Part shown: one piece after another, positions 14,951 through 24,477 of the stretch | How positions within the stretch are numbered: the stretch's first letter is position 1 | How the letters are laid out: each line of letters opens with the position of its first letter | Notes under the pieces: generated by a model | Database searches by the model: none | What the model saw: only the letters and a program-made list of their open reading frames with translations | Told to the model about the DNA's origin: nothing | NCBI GenBank assembly: GCA_030697685.1 | Contig: JAUYPF010000045.1 | Span: forward strand, 1-35,937 | Direction of reading: 5' to 3' | Length of the DNA: 35,937 nt | From: a bacterium | GTDB lineage: Archaea > Nanobdellota > Nanobdellia > SCGC-AAA011-G17 > GW2011-AR17 | Program-made: the position numbers and the translations under genes

Positions 14951-15799
14951 ATGCCTACATTCATAAAGTCCCATGATGGATTAGATATTCATTATGTCTA
15001 CAAGCAAGTAAAATCTTCCAAACCAATAATTCTTTTTTTACATGGTCTAGGTGCAAATTATAGTGAATGGAAACAAACAATGGCACTTGCAAAAAAGAAG
15101 GGTTATAGTACACTTGCAATTGATTTACGTGGGCACGGCCTTTCTTCCACGCCGGAACAATTTGAATTCTATGCTTTAGAGCATTTTGCTGATGATGTAA
15201 AAAAGATCATCACCCATTTAAAGATTAAAAAATTAGTTTTAGTAGGCCATAGTTTTGGGGGTTCTATTGCCATTGTCTATTGTACAAAATATCTTGATTC
15301 CTCACTGCAAAGAATGATTCTTATAGAATCCACACATAAATATCCTTACAAAAAGTATCATGAGTTAAATGTCAATCCCATTTTTTGTTTTTTATTAAGA
15401 AAACTAGTTCAATTAAATATTTTAACAAACAAATCCTTCCCTAAAATTCCAGAATTAAATTTGATAGAATTATACAAAGAGAATATGTTTTTTCAAATTT
15501 ATGATGAATTGTATCACACTCCATTTAAAGTTATTTTTCAATGTTTAGATAAGGCAAAAGATTTTTCTACACAAAAAGAAAGAAAAATCACTTCAACTTT
15601 GCAAAGTATACAATTTCCAACTTTGCTTATTACAGGAACAGAAGATACTATTATTGATAAAGAATATTCCTACAAACTTAAAAATCTTATTCCTAATTCT
15701 AAACTAAAAGTTTTTGAAAAAGCAAGCCATCAGTTTCCTTTAGAAGAGAATCATATCTTAAATAAAGAATTATTTTCTTTTCTTGCAGAGAAAAATTAA
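14951..15799 (+). CDS. alpha/beta hydrolase
   Basis: A 282-residue alpha/beta-hydrolase-fold enzyme. It has the oxyanion HGLG (31-34), the nucleophile elbow GHSFGGS with S101, an acid in LLITGTEDTIID, and the catalytic histidine in KASHQFPLEEN. The cap region is about residues 125-190. The fold includes esterases, lipases and C-C hydrolases, so the substrate is open. No signal peptide. No SD is seen; it follows the small membrane protein by 23 nt. It overlaps the convergent gene by 4 nt. Confidence 0.8.
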   Translation: MPTFIKSHDGLDIHYVYKQVKSSKPIILFLHGLGANYSEWKQTMALAKKKGYSTLAIDLRGHGLSSTPEQFEFYALEHFADDVKKIITHLKIKKLVLVGHSFGGSIAIVYCTKYLDSSLQRMILIESTHKYPYKKYHELNVNPIFCFLLRKLVQLNILTNKSFPKIPELNLIELYKENMFFQIYDELYHTPFKVIFQCLDKAKDFSTQKERKITSTLQSIQFPTLLITGTEDTIIDKEYSYKLKNLIPNSKLKVFEKASHQFPLEENHILNKELFSFLAEKN

Positions 15800-17343
15800 C
15801 GGACAATATATTGGTTTTTAATTTTTCCATCTTGATTCTTAAACATTTTTTCTTGATCAAATGCATAGAGGAATACTTGGGGTTCTAAACATTTCTGATT
15901 TGTTTTATGATTATGATAATATTCAGCATATTCTAAATTCTTTCTTAAAAGTGTATCTAAAATTGCTTTCTCCAAAACTGTTTTAATCTTCGCATTTTTT
16001 TCCACATTTTTCTTAAGTTCAATATACACATGGAAATTTGCATTTTGTTTTGCATCAATATGAGAGGCAAGCATAAATCGATTGACTTTTGCAGAACAAG
16101 AAGAAGTTTGTATCGCAATACCTATTTGTTCAGGATAAATATTGTTTCCTCCTATAGATATAGTTCCATCTGCTCTTCCAACGACAAAAAGAAAAGGAAG
16201 TTTCAGGGTTTTATTCCTCTTAAGAAATGCTTCTAGTTTCTTTTTCTCATGCCCTTTAACAATGTTAAGAAGAGACCCATAAGAAATGCTTCCTCCCTGG
16301 TCATGGAGATTATATTTTATTTTTGGAGAATAGACAGAAGGATCTAAAAGGGTAATAGTAAAGTCCCCTTTTGGAGTATTCTCAATATAGTGCATCAAAG
16401 GATTATATTGAAAGAGAATAGGATTTTCATGCACACTAAAAAGTTCTTTATTTAATTCTGAATTCGTATAAGCAAGTTCTCGAATAAATTCTGAAAAAGG
16501 TGTTTCAAAACCAATTCCTATATCAATATCAGATGCCCCATAGGAAGAAATAATAATTGCATGTGGATTTCCTAATCTTTTTTGAATATATTTCTTCCAT
16601 TCAATAGAACTAGATTCTCCTCCAGTAAGTACATCAATAGCATAATCTTTCCATTGAATTTCTTTCCTATCAAAAAGAATTTTTAAAAATGGAGGGTATC
16701 CTGCAATAAGATAACTATGCTTTGGCCCTAATTGTTTGAGCGTACGCAGAATATTATCAATATCTGCAGTAGTATTTTTGACAAGAGTATAATGTTGAAT
16801 AATTTCACAAAACTTTAAGCCTGTTGCCCATGGACCAGAAGACCAAGCACTTAAAACAATATATTTTTTTTTCTGTGCCTCATAAGTATAAAAAAATTCA
16901 AATTTCGCAACTTTAAACAGGAGATCTTCTTCATCAATTGATCGTATCCAATTTGTAGCTTCTCCACTTGATCCAGAAGATTCTTCAATATTACCTAAAG
17001 AGGGAAAATTTCCTTCTAAACAGCGGCCCTCATAACTATATTTTTCTACATAATTCTTTTTATCTGTTTCAGGAACTTCTTGAATAGAAGAAAAAATCTT
17101 TCCTTTGCTATGTTTTTTATATGCAGGAACATGCCGAGTTGCATAATAATACATTGCCAAAGCCTTTTTTCTGGAAAGTGCTTCTAAAAACGAAGGAGGG
17201 ACATATTCTAAAGCCAAACGTGTAATATGATAACTTTTAAGAAACTGTTTTTCTAAAACTCCTAGCCAAGGAACAACATCAAACTTCTTTTTTCCCATAT
17301 CTTCTTTCAAGGAGCAATAATTATTATAAAGCTTTCTAGACAA
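15796..17343 (-). CDS. adenylate-forming enzyme, phenylacetate-CoA ligase/CapK-like
   Basis: A 515-residue ANL-superfamily enzyme. Core motifs: the phosphate loop ESSGSSGEATNW, then SSYGASDIDIGIG (ATP-binding A5-like), KYNLHDQGG (A7-like aspartate) and GRADGTISIGGNNIYPEQI (A8-like hinge region) before the small C-terminal domain. It resembles PaaK and CapK-type proteins, which activate an acid as an acyl-adenylate. Substrate unknown; capsule or lipid roles are known in relatives. The start is unsure: TTG at 17343 is near the predicted transcript start, and ATG at 17298 is an alternative giving 500 residues. The TATA box at 17374-17385 reads well on both strands. Confidence 0.7.
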   Translation of the reverse strand: MSRKLYNNYCSLKEDMGKKKFDVVPWLGVLEKQFLKSYHITRLALEYVPPSFLEALSRKKALAMYYYATRHVPAYKKHSKGKIFSSIQEVPETDKKNYVEKYSYEGRCLEGNFPSLGNIEESSGSSGEATNWIRSIDEEDLLFKVAKFEFFYTYEAQKKKYIVLSAWSSGPWATGLKFCEIIQHYTLVKNTTADIDNILRTLKQLGPKHSYLIAGYPPFLKILFDRKEIQWKDYAIDVLTGGESSSIEWKKYIQKRLGNPHAIIISSYGASDIDIGIGFETPFSEFIRELAYTNSELNKELFSVHENPILFQYNPLMHYIENTPKGDFTITLLDPSVYSPKIKYNLHDQGGSISYGSLLNIVKGHEKKKLEAFLKRNKTLKLPFLFVVGRADGTISIGGNNIYPEQIGIAIQTSSCSAKVNRFMLASHIDAKQNANFHVYIELKKNVEKNAKIKTVLEKAILDTLLRKNLEYAEYYHNHKTNQKCLEPQVFLYAFDQEKMFKNQDGKIKNQYIVR

Positions 17344-17373
17344 AATTTTTGTAACTTTTCTTTAGTGGGAAAA

Positions 17374-17418
17374 CCTTATAAACCCAAGAACTTCTGCAAA
17401 AGTATCAAAATAGTGAGG
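17374..17418. promoter_or_regulatory. shared bidirectional TATA element and weak SD
   Basis: CCTTATAAACCC at 17374-17385 reads as a TATA box in both directions (GTTTATAAGG on the minus strand), between the divergent genes starting at 17343 and 17427. For the plus strand, GTGAGGT at about 17412-17418 is a weak SD before the ATG at 17427. Confidence 0.4.
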
Positions 17419-17426
17419 TTATAAAA

Positions 17427-18185
17427 ATGTTAAATCCAACAAAACTAATACCACAAATTTGGGGTGAAAACCTGGAAAGAGTAAATAAATTTAGAGAAAA
17501 TGTTTCTGGAGATATTATTTTATGTGTTTCTGATGATCAAAGAGATATTTTAGAAGGTCTTGCAGAAGTAGCACGATTATACAATGGCAGAAATTCTAAT
17601 TCTGAATGGAAAGGAACACTTCCATATATTCTTACTGTAGGCTATTCTGATTCAACTCAGACAAGAGGTATATACGATCAACTTAGAGAAGCAGTAGAAT
17701 ATAATGAAACACATTTTGATGCAGGAAGTTATGAACAAACAAAAATGGTAGAAAGATCTTTAAGGACTCAATTTCAAGAAGCTGGTTTATTAGATAAGAT
17801 AGTGCTTGCGGATAATCTTGCAGCACCAAGGCCAGGAACAAGAATCTACCATGTACAAGATTTGAGAATGGAAGGAGATACTCCTGGGAAAGATATGATT
17901 GGAACTTTCGAAAAAGCTGTAGCAGAAAGACCGGGTTTTTATCCAAATGTTATTTTCATTTGGAGTACTTTATCTGCAGGGCGAGCAGCATTTGCAAGAC
18001 AAATTCCAACAGTAGAGACCGCAGAGCATATAAATATTATTGCAGTTCCAAAACGAGCTGTGGAAGGAAGTTACGGTCTTGGACTTTTAGAAGATCTAAC
18101 AAAAGCATTGACAGGTGATTCAAACTTTCCTGTAGTGAATGCAAAAACATATCGTGGGCAAAAAGTCCATGGTCTTCATTATTAA
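17427..18185 (+). CDS. alpha/beta protein of unknown function
   Basis: A 252-residue soluble protein with alternating hydrophobic strands and helices: SGDIILCVSDDQRDI, LPYILTVGYSDS, NVIFIWSTLSAGRAAFARQI, INIIAVPKRAVEG. This suggests a Rossmann-like or phosphoribosyltransferase-like fold, but no defining motif (such as a PRPP loop) is present, so I assign no function. It has its own promoter and is convergent with the histidine-kinase-like gene, the two stops being 8 nt apart. Confidence 0.55.
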   Translation: MLNPTKLIPQIWGENLERVNKFRENVSGDIILCVSDDQRDILEGLAEVARLYNGRNSNSEWKGTLPYILTVGYSDSTQTRGIYDQLREAVEYNETHFDAGSYEQTKMVERSLRTQFQEAGLLDKIVLADNLAAPRPGTRIYHVQDLRMEGDTPGKDMIGTFEKAVAERPGFYPNVIFIWSTLSAGRAAFARQIPTVETAEHINIIAVPKRAVEGSYGLGLLEDLTKALTGDSNFPVVNAKTYRGQKVHGLHY

Positions 18186-18193
18186 TTATTTTT

Positions 18194-20164
18194 TTAATTT
18201 ATTTTAATTATTTCTTGTGGGAAAATAATTTTTTGTCTAAGATATCTTTCAGAAAAATTTCCTTCAATAACATAAGGCGCTCCAATAATTCGTAATGTAT
18301 CTACGATAAGACGCTGTGCTACACCTCGTTCATTTGTTCTTTTTATATCTCCTTTTGTAGAGAATCCAGTGCCTGGAGCTTGCATGCGCTGGACAATGTC
18401 ATGAACTTGCTCTTCACTTTTCCAAGGAGCAGAATTTTCTATAATCGTAACTATCCCATCAGGCTGTGTTTCTCCTAAAACTCTTAAGTATCCTCCTGGG
18501 ACTTCTGCTGCTGCTTCAAGAGCATTGAGTGTGAGGTTTTCAATAAGCAATTCAAATCGTTTCTGATTTGTTTGAAAAATAATATCAGATGGAATCTGAA
18601 CACTCTGTTGTACTTTTCTTCCAATATAAGTAAACTTTTCTAACGTTCTCTGAAGTAATTCTGCAAAAGAGATTTCTCCAACAATTTTTCCTTTTTCTCC
18701 CAACATCATTCTTCTAATCTCTTTTTCAAGATGTTCAAAATCTTTTTCAAGTTCATCCATACGAGTAATTTCTCTTTCTAAAATATTCACCTCATTCCTA
18801 TCTTCTCTTTGTTGAAGAATTTCTAAAAGAGAATAACTAACAGTACCAATGTTTGCGGGGCCATTTTTTTTAGGATCTTCTAAAAATTTTAAAAATTCAG
18901 GAAGCTCATAACATGCAAGAGCTTCATTTAGTTTAGAAAGTATAGCTTGGTCTTTTACAAATATATCCCTAGCAAAAATATCTAACCATCCTAAATAAGA
19001 AGTATAATTTTTCTGCCGAACACCATTAATTTTATGTCCAAAATCATGAAGTTCTAGTCGAAGAAGTTCTCTAGTCTCTATATCTTCTTGGAGACGCCCG
19101 TACGCTTCAGTAGTTCTATTTTTAAGTTCACTTTTAAGGCCTGTTACAGCTTTTTCTGCCTTATCTCTTCTTTCAGCCTCTTTATCTGCAAGCAATGCCA
19201 TATGCCCAATAGTTTCTCTGCTTTCAAAAATTTCTGCTCGCAAACCAGACAAAAATAACCATACTCTTTGTCTCAAGCCTTCTTTTGCTTCCCAACGTAA
19301 ATCATAAAGGTTTGTTGGCGCTGGATGTTTTCCTCCAAAAAAAACACCTCCTCTGATAAAAGGCACACCTTCACTTTCAAGGGCTCTAGTAGTTTCTACA
19401 ACAAGCAACTCTTCTAGTCCTACTTTTCTTCCACTTTTTGCTTTTTCCAGACTTCCAATAAAATAACTTCCATCCTTCATTTCCCAAAGGGGAGAAGGAA
19501 TTCCTAAAAATGCCAAAGATGTTTGTTGGTAAGGAATAGTTTTTGCAAATAATTTACCTTGGCTATAAAAATTTCCTTCTTCATCCTTTTCCCAAACAAA
19601 TTGTGCTGCATACTGATGTAAAAATATTTCTAATGGCATAGAGAGCATCCTTAATTCTGCTTCAATTTCTTTAAGATTGAAAAGTGGTGCGATACCTTTG
19701 TAATATCCCATTGCTCCAAAAACTTGTTCTGGATAAAAAAACTCTGTTGGTCCTTCAACAGTTTGTTGAATACTTGCACCAGATGCACGAAGGCTGTGTA
19801 CTTTTATTCTAGAGTCATCATTAAGCATTCCACTAAAATATGCAGAAGCTTCAACGACTGCAGGAGCATTTCCAAGAAGTTTCGCAAGCCCACGCACAGG
19901 GCTTTCTTTACTTGTTCCAATAGATTTGTACACAGAAAACAAAAGTTCTGGATTTCTTTCTCCATAGACTTCATAAAATGCATCAATGAGAGTATGATAA
20001 TCTCCATGTGATCTTTTTTTCCTTCCCAACCATTCTTCTTTTATTTTTCCTGAATGTTCGTAAAATTGTTCTTGTTTTTCTGGCGAAAAAGATTCTTCTA
20101 TAAAATCAATAATTACTTTGTACGCATCTCTTGATAAGGAAGGGCTGTGAAGGTTGAATGGCAT
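18194..20164 (-). CDS. soluble histidine-kinase-like sensor protein
   Basis: A 656-residue protein without membrane helices. Residues 1-320 form an unrecognised sensory region. A coiled coil (about 322-370) leads to an H-box-like ELHDFGHKINGVRQ with H373 (or H377). The HATPase region has the N-box LLIENLTLNALEAAAE (N543, N547) and an F/G2-like PGTGFSTKGDIKR followed by GVAQRLIVDTLRIIGA. The G1 box, normally DxGxG, reads IIENSAPW, so nucleotide binding may be altered. No response regulator is encoded nearby. It may phosphorylate a distant partner or act as a GHKL ATPase. CTTTATATATTA at 20185-20195 (minus strand) is a strong TATA box giving a leaderless transcript. Confidence 0.65.
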   Translation of the reverse strand: MPFNLHSPSLSRDAYKVIIDFIEESFSPEKQEQFYEHSGKIKEEWLGRKKRSHGDYHTLIDAFYEVYGERNPELLFSVYKSIGTSKESPVRGLAKLLGNAPAVVEASAYFSGMLNDDSRIKVHSLRASGASIQQTVEGPTEFFYPEQVFGAMGYYKGIAPLFNLKEIEAELRMLSMPLEIFLHQYAAQFVWEKDEEGNFYSQGKLFAKTIPYQQTSLAFLGIPSPLWEMKDGSYFIGSLEKAKSGRKVGLEELLVVETTRALESEGVPFIRGGVFFGGKHPAPTNLYDLRWEAKEGLRQRVWLFLSGLRAEIFESRETIGHMALLADKEAERRDKAEKAVTGLKSELKNRTTEAYGRLQEDIETRELLRLELHDFGHKINGVRQKNYTSYLGWLDIFARDIFVKDQAILSKLNEALACYELPEFLKFLEDPKKNGPANIGTVSYSLLEILQQREDRNEVNILEREITRMDELEKDFEHLEKEIRRMMLGEKGKIVGEISFAELLQRTLEKFTYIGRKVQQSVQIPSDIIFQTNQKRFELLIENLTLNALEAAAEVPGGYLRVLGETQPDGIVTIIENSAPWKSEEQVHDIVQRMQAPGTGFSTKGDIKRTNERGVAQRLIVDTLRIIGAPYVIEGNFSERYLRQKIIFPQEIIKIN

Positions 20165-20300
20165 TACTTTTTAGGAGTAATAACTAATATATAAAGATTA
20201 TTATAACTTAAAATCTGTCTCTAAAATTCAGTGAATTAAAAAAAATACAAAAATTTTTTCTTTTTGAAATATGGAAAACAATAATCAAAATCCAGAAAGG

Positions 20301-20308
20301 TTTATATA
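20301..20308 (+). promoter_or_regulatory. TATA box of the large surface protein
   Basis: GGTTTATATAG with TTTATATA at 20301-20308, purine-rich upstream, is a near-ideal archaeal TATA/BRE. The ATG at 20334 is about 26 nt downstream of its end, so the leader is only a few bases long. Confidence 0.6.
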
Positions 20309-20333
20309 GAGGAGAAGCTATTATAGATTTATT

Positions 20334-22292
20334 ATGAAAAGAGGCGTGATAGTAATATTATTAGTAATTGTATTTTTACTTCCAGCTGTTTCAGCAACAA
20401 TAAGCATCACAGGTCCATCTCAAGTACAATATAATATTGGTGAACAGATTGAGATTTCTGGATATGTTCAAGAAACGGAAGATCTTTCTGGTCAATTACA
20501 ATTATCTTTGATTTGTTCTTCAAAAACATATAAACTTCAAGCAACAAATATAGATCTCTCCGCAGGAGAAAAAGTTTTATTCTCACAATTAAATTTACCA
20601 ACACTTATAGCAAGTTCTTCTATGCAAGGCATTTGTAGAGTAAAAGGAGACATCCTTGTCAATAATGTAGTTAAGGAAACAGCAAGTTCTTCTTCATTTC
20701 AAATTACAAATGATTTAGAAGGCTCTTTTACAGTAGATAAATCACAAGCACAGTTAGGAGATACTATTACATTGACTAGTTCCATAACAGACATTGATGG
20801 TGATCCTTTAGAAGGAACTGCAGAAATTTATTTTGCCTATAAAGATGAAGAGTATCTTATGGATTTTGTAACAGTACAAAATGGTGCTTTCACATACAGT
20901 CATACATTTGTATCCAATTCTGCAGGATCATATAGAGTAAATATCATTGCAAGAGATAGCCTTGGAAACGAAGAAGAATTCAACAATGTAGAGAGTTTTA
21001 CTATTTTAGATGATTTACAAGTAAATATAGACACAAATGCACAAGTTTTTTCTCCAGGAGATGTAATGAATGTTTTCGGAGATGTAAAAACAGTATTACA
21101 GAATTATGTTTCTATAGCAACAGTAGAAATTTCTTTGGATGATGCAACACAAAGCACTTCTTTAGCAGATAGTAAATTCACACAAGATATTTTTATTCCT
21201 ACAACAATTAAATCAGGTCAGCATACAATTAAAGTAGAAGTAGAAGATATTTATGGGAATGCAGGTTCTTCTTCTCTAAATATTGAAGTAGAACCAAAAG
21301 CAACAAGCATAGAAAATAGCATAAGTGCTACAGTTCTAAATCCCCAAGAACAGCTCACGATTGGAGTAAGCTTATATGATCAAGCTAGCGATCTAATGAC
21401 AGACTATGTCTATTTAGAAGTTTACGATTCTAAAAATAAACTTGTTACAGAGACACAAATTGCTTCTGAAGAGAGTATAACATACATTATTCCTCAATTT
21501 GCTCCAGCTGGAGAATGGACAATAAAGAGTTATTACCGTGATGATGGAACACAAGAAGAATTAGTTGTAGCATCTGATAGCTTGACAATAAATGAAATAC
21601 AAAAATTAGACATACAATTACTTGATAATATTTTATACATTAAAAACATAGGAAATATCCCATATAATGATAATATGGACATTAATGTTGAGGGAATAGA
21701 TCAAAATTATCTTATCAGTAGAACAAAAAATCTTGGAGTAAATGAAACTATTGCTATTAATTTAGAAGAAGAGCTTCCTTCTGGTGCTTATACAATTTCT
21801 ATTCCTACAGGATATAATACTGCAGAACAAACTCCTATTACCATTGAAAATGGGAAAAAATTAGCAACTTTAACATGGCCTTATGCAATATTAGCAATTA
21901 TTTTCCTAATAGGATTAGGGTATCTTGTCTATAGAAGGATTCATACAAAGAAAAAAGCAAAGGGAAAGGAACTTTCTCCTGCAGAAAGACCAGCACAGAA
22001 AACAAAAGCACCACAAAAAATTCGTCTCTATGATCCAAAAAGAGAAACAGCAAAAGGAAAGAAAGTCAGTCTAACTTTTGAAGATAAACAGCATAGTTTA
22101 GAAGATTTCAAACAAAGAACCTTAGAAGAGATCAAAAGAACCGAAGAAAAAATTCAAAGAGAGAGTAATAGTAGAAGAACAAATATGATTTCTGATGGGA
22201 AATTGGGCTATATAACTGGAAGAAATGATCCTGTAGCAAAACCAAAAGCTGCTGCAGAAAAGCCTTCAGTGTTTAATTTATTTGATGATTAA
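20334..22292 (+). CDS. large type I membrane surface protein with Ig-like repeats
   Basis: A 652-residue protein. Residues 1-21 are a signal peptide ending VSA. Residues about 22-510 contain several beta-sandwich repeats of the kind that begin with GPSQVQYNIGEQIEISGYV, DKSQAQLGDTITLTSSI and TNAQVFSPGDVMNVFGDV. A membrane helix follows at about 515-537 (WPYAILAIIFLIGLGYLVY), then a stop-transfer RRIHTKKKAKGK. The cytoplasmic tail is unusually long, about 110 residues, highly charged, with a helical stretch DFKQRTLEEIKRTEEKIQRE and the end VFNLFDD. Related multi-Ig proteins in DPANN are surface or secretion-associated; the role is unknown. Its end overlaps the convergent methyltransferase by 15 nt. 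Confidence 0.7.
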   Translation: MKRGVIVILLVIVFLLPAVSATISITGPSQVQYNIGEQIEISGYVQETEDLSGQLQLSLICSSKTYKLQATNIDLSAGEKVLFSQLNLPTLIASSSMQGICRVKGDILVNNVVKETASSSSFQITNDLEGSFTVDKSQAQLGDTITLTSSITDIDGDPLEGTAEIYFAYKDEEYLMDFVTVQNGAFTYSHTFVSNSAGSYRVNIIARDSLGNEEEFNNVESFTILDDLQVNIDTNAQVFSPGDVMNVFGDVKTVLQNYVSIATVEISLDDATQSTSLADSKFTQDIFIPTTIKSGQHTIKVEVEDIYGNAGSSSLNIEVEPKATSIENSISATVLNPQEQLTIGVSLYDQASDLMTDYVYLEVYDSKNKLVTETQIASEESITYIIPQFAPAGEWTIKSYYRDDGTQEELVVASDSLTINEIQKLDIQLLDNILYIKNIGNIPYNDNMDINVEGIDQNYLISRTKNLGVNETIAINLEEELPSGAYTISIPTGYNTAEQTPITIENGKKLATLTWPYAILAIIFLIGLGYLVYRRIHTKKKAKGKELSPAERPAQKTKAPQKIRLYDPKRETAKGKKVSLTFEDKQHSLEDFKQRTLEEIKRTEEKIQRESNSRRTNMISDGKLGYITGRNDPVAKPKAAAEKPSVFNLFDD

Positions 22293-22727
22293 AATCATAT
22301 CTTTTTCTTCTTCAATAATTTTTATCTTTTCAAAAGTTTTTCGCAGAGAAGAAATAATCAGCGTGCATTTTTTACTTTTTGTTAAAATACTCAAAACCAT
22401 AAGGGGAGCTTTCATTCGTTTGAGTTCTTTGATAACTTTTGGAATATTTGTATGGTGCAATGCAGTGAGGGAAACAATCGTATCAAATGATCCTGCTTTG
22501 AAAGGAAGATGTTCAGCTTCTCCTAAAACTTTCATTCCAGACGCATGTTTCAACATTTCTAAAGAAGGATCTAAAGAAACAACGTTAGGAAAATGCTTGG
22601 CAACAATACCAGTTCCAGCACCAATATCTAATATTCTTCCTTTGAGAAAAGGAGCAATTTTTTGGAGTTTCTTTTCTTGTTCTTCACCATAAAGTTCATC
22701 ATATCCTTTTGCAAGAGAGTCATACAT
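22278..22727 (-). CDS. small class I SAM-dependent methyltransferase
   Basis: A 149-residue Methyltransf_11/UbiE-like enzyme. Motif I is ILDIGAGTGIVAKHF, the acidic residue after strand 2 is in VVSLDPS, the post-motif AEHLPFKAGSFDTIVSLTALHH is typical, and the short C-terminal part has two more strands. It is much shorter than standard UbiE-type enzymes but the SAM-binding core is whole; the short form has no evident frameshift. Substrate unknown. ATG at 22727 is preferred to the TTG just before it. CTTTTAAAG at about 22750-22758 can be the minus-strand TATA box. Confidence 0.75.
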   Translation of the reverse strand: MYDSLAKGYDELYGEEQEKKLQKIAPFLKGRILDIGAGTGIVAKHFPNVVSLDPSLEMLKHASGMKVLGEAEHLPFKAGSFDTIVSLTALHHTNIPKVIKELKRMKAPLMVLSILTKSKKCTLIISSLRKTFEKIKIIEEEKDMILIIK

Positions 22728-22867
22728 CAAAAAGAAAAATGCTTTTATTCTTTTAAAGCCTTGGGGTCACAAATAGACTATTTTTTCCATAAATATGGGA
22801 ATTAAATTAATGTTGCTAATCCTTTTGTTCACAAAAGCCTTAAAAAAGAAAACACAATAAGAACACT
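22728..22867. other. divergent intergenic region with a CTTTTG/CAAAAG dyad
   Basis: This 140-bp gap holds the minus promoter of the methyltransferase and the plus promoter of the cysteine desulfurase. CTTTTG (22822-22827) and CAAAAG (22832-22837) form a perfect 6-bp inverted repeat with a 4-nt loop, directly upstream of a poor TATA-like CTTAAAAAAG (about 22839-22848). It may be an operator; nothing else is seen. Confidence 0.3.
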
Positions 22868-23980
22868 ATGCAAATATACCTAGACAATGCAGCAACAACA
22901 CAAATAGATGAAAAAGTCCTTTCTATACTTAATAAAAGCCTAAAAGAAGATTTTGGAAATACTTCCTCTATTCACAAAAAAGGAAAAGAAGCAAAAGAAA
23001 AACTTGAACAAGCACGAAAAGAAATAGCAAAAACACTTAATGCAGAACCAGAAGAAATTATTTTCACCTCTGGAGCAACAGAAGCAAATAATCTCGCAAT
23101 AAAAGGGATATTAAAAGCATCAAAAAAGAAGGATATAATTATTTCTACAATCGAACATGTCTCTATAAAAAATCTCTGTGAAGAATTACAAAAAGAAGGC
23201 TATACTATACATAAAATTCCTGTTGATAAAGATGGATTTGTACAAATAAATGAACTCAAGAAAAAACTAAATGAGAAAATAGCCATTATTTCTTTTATAC
23301 ATGCAAATAATGAGACTGGAGTAATACAAGATATACAAAAAATTGCAGAGCTTTGTGCACAAAAGAATATTCCTTTTCATACAGATGCAGTGCAATCCTA
23401 CAAAAAGATTCCATTAGACCTAAAGAAAATAAAACTTACAGTCATAAGCATTTCCGCACATAAAATACATGGACCAAAAGGTATAGGAGTTCTCTATATC
23501 AGAAAAGGAACAAAGATAAAAGCTCTTTTCAATGGTGGAAAACAGGAACATGGCCTGCGTCCTGGCACAGAAAATCTTCCTTATATACGCGCCTTTGCTG
23601 CAGCAGCACAGCTTCCCTATCCGAGCAAACAAATAGACAAAAAAAAGACTTACTTAATTAAGAAATTAAAAGAAATTCTAAATATAAAAATAAATACCCC
23701 TGAAAAAAGTATTTGTAATGTTGTGAATCTCTCTATAAAAGGAGTAAATGGAGAAACTCTGGTAAGGCATCTCAGTGAGCAAGGAATATATATTTCAACT
23801 GGTTCAGCGTGCTCTTCAGGCACTATAGAAGCTTCTCATGTTCTCAAAGCAATGGGGTTAACAGAAGAACAAGCTCGTTCAAGCATTCGGGTTTCTCTAA
23901 GCAAAAATACAACAAAAAAAGAAATCGATGAAACAATAAAACATTTAAAGTCCATAGTTCCTATATTAAGAAACATATGA
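22868..23980 (+). CDS. iscS: IscS/NifS-type cysteine desulfurase
   Basis: A 370-residue group I cysteine desulfurase. The N-terminus IYLDNAATTQIDEKV, the PLP lysine K199 in SAHKIHGPKG, and the sulfur-carrying C315 in the flexible loop STGSACSSGTIEASHVL are diagnostic. It differs from the SufS at 1260, whose loop is RGGNHCAMPL. It likely delivers sulfur for tRNA thiolation or an ISC-like route. No scaffold IscU neighbours it. The stop overlaps the dCTP deaminase ATG as ATGA, so the two are cotranslated. Confidence 0.92.
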   Translation: MQIYLDNAATTQIDEKVLSILNKSLKEDFGNTSSIHKKGKEAKEKLEQARKEIAKTLNAEPEEIIFTSGATEANNLAIKGILKASKKKDIIISTIEHVSIKNLCEELQKEGYTIHKIPVDKDGFVQINELKKKLNEKIAIISFIHANNETGVIQDIQKIAELCAQKNIPFHTDAVQSYKKIPLDLKKIKLTVISISAHKIHGPKGIGVLYIRKGTKIKALFNGGKQEHGLRPGTENLPYIRAFAAAAQLPYPSKQIDKKKTYLIKKLKEILNIKINTPEKSICNVVNLSIKGVNGETLVRHLSEQGIYISTGSACSSGTIEASHVLKAMGLTEEQARSSIRVSLSKNTTKKEIDETIKHLKSIVPILRNI

Positions 23981-24471
23981 TCCTCACAAAAAAAGAAATT
24001 ATCCAGGAAATAAAAAATAAAAATATTAGTATTTCTCCTTTGAATAAGAAAAATATTGGTCCAGCTTCTATAGATCTTACACTTGCAGATGAATTTAGGG
24101 TCTTTCTTCCTGCACAAAAAATACTTCTAACAGAAGCAACAGATGCAGAAAAATTCACAAAAAAAATAACACAAAAACAAATCATTTTACAACCTGGTGA
24201 TTTTGTTCTTGCAAAAACAAAAGAAAAAATAACTCTCCCAGAAAATATCTGTGGCTTATTATCAGGAAGATCTCGTTTTGCTCGTATTGGCCTTCTTATT
24301 GATGTTACGGCATTCTTTATCCATCCTGGTGTTTCTAATCATCAAATATTTGAGATAAAAAACATTTCTCATAATGAAATTACATTAACAAAAGGCTTGA
24401 AAATAGCCCAGCTTATCTTTATACGTACAAATGGAAAAGCAAAATATAATGGGAAATTTAAAAATCAATAA
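23977..24471 (+). CDS. dcd: dCTP deaminase-like enzyme
   Basis: A 164-residue trimeric dUTPase-fold protein. It has ISPLNKKNIGPASIDLTLADEF, QPGDFVLAKTKEKITLPENI, the SGRSRFARIGLLIDVTAFFIHPG block, and an acidic residue in IFEIKN at the position of the catalytic glutamate. Dcd makes dUTP from dCTP, and bifunctional archaeal forms go on to dUMP. It is a little shorter than E. coli Dcd (about 193 residues), lacking the C-terminal tail. A dUTPase-only function cannot be excluded. ATG 23977 overlaps the iscS stop. Confidence 0.8.
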   Translation: MILTKKEIIQEIKNKNISISPLNKKNIGPASIDLTLADEFRVFLPAQKILLTEATDAEKFTKKITQKQIILQPGDFVLAKTKEKITLPENICGLLSGRSRFARIGLLIDVTAFFIHPGVSNHQIFEIKNISHNEITLTKGLKIAQLIFIRTNGKAKYNGKFKNQ

Positions 24472-24477
24472 TTTTTA

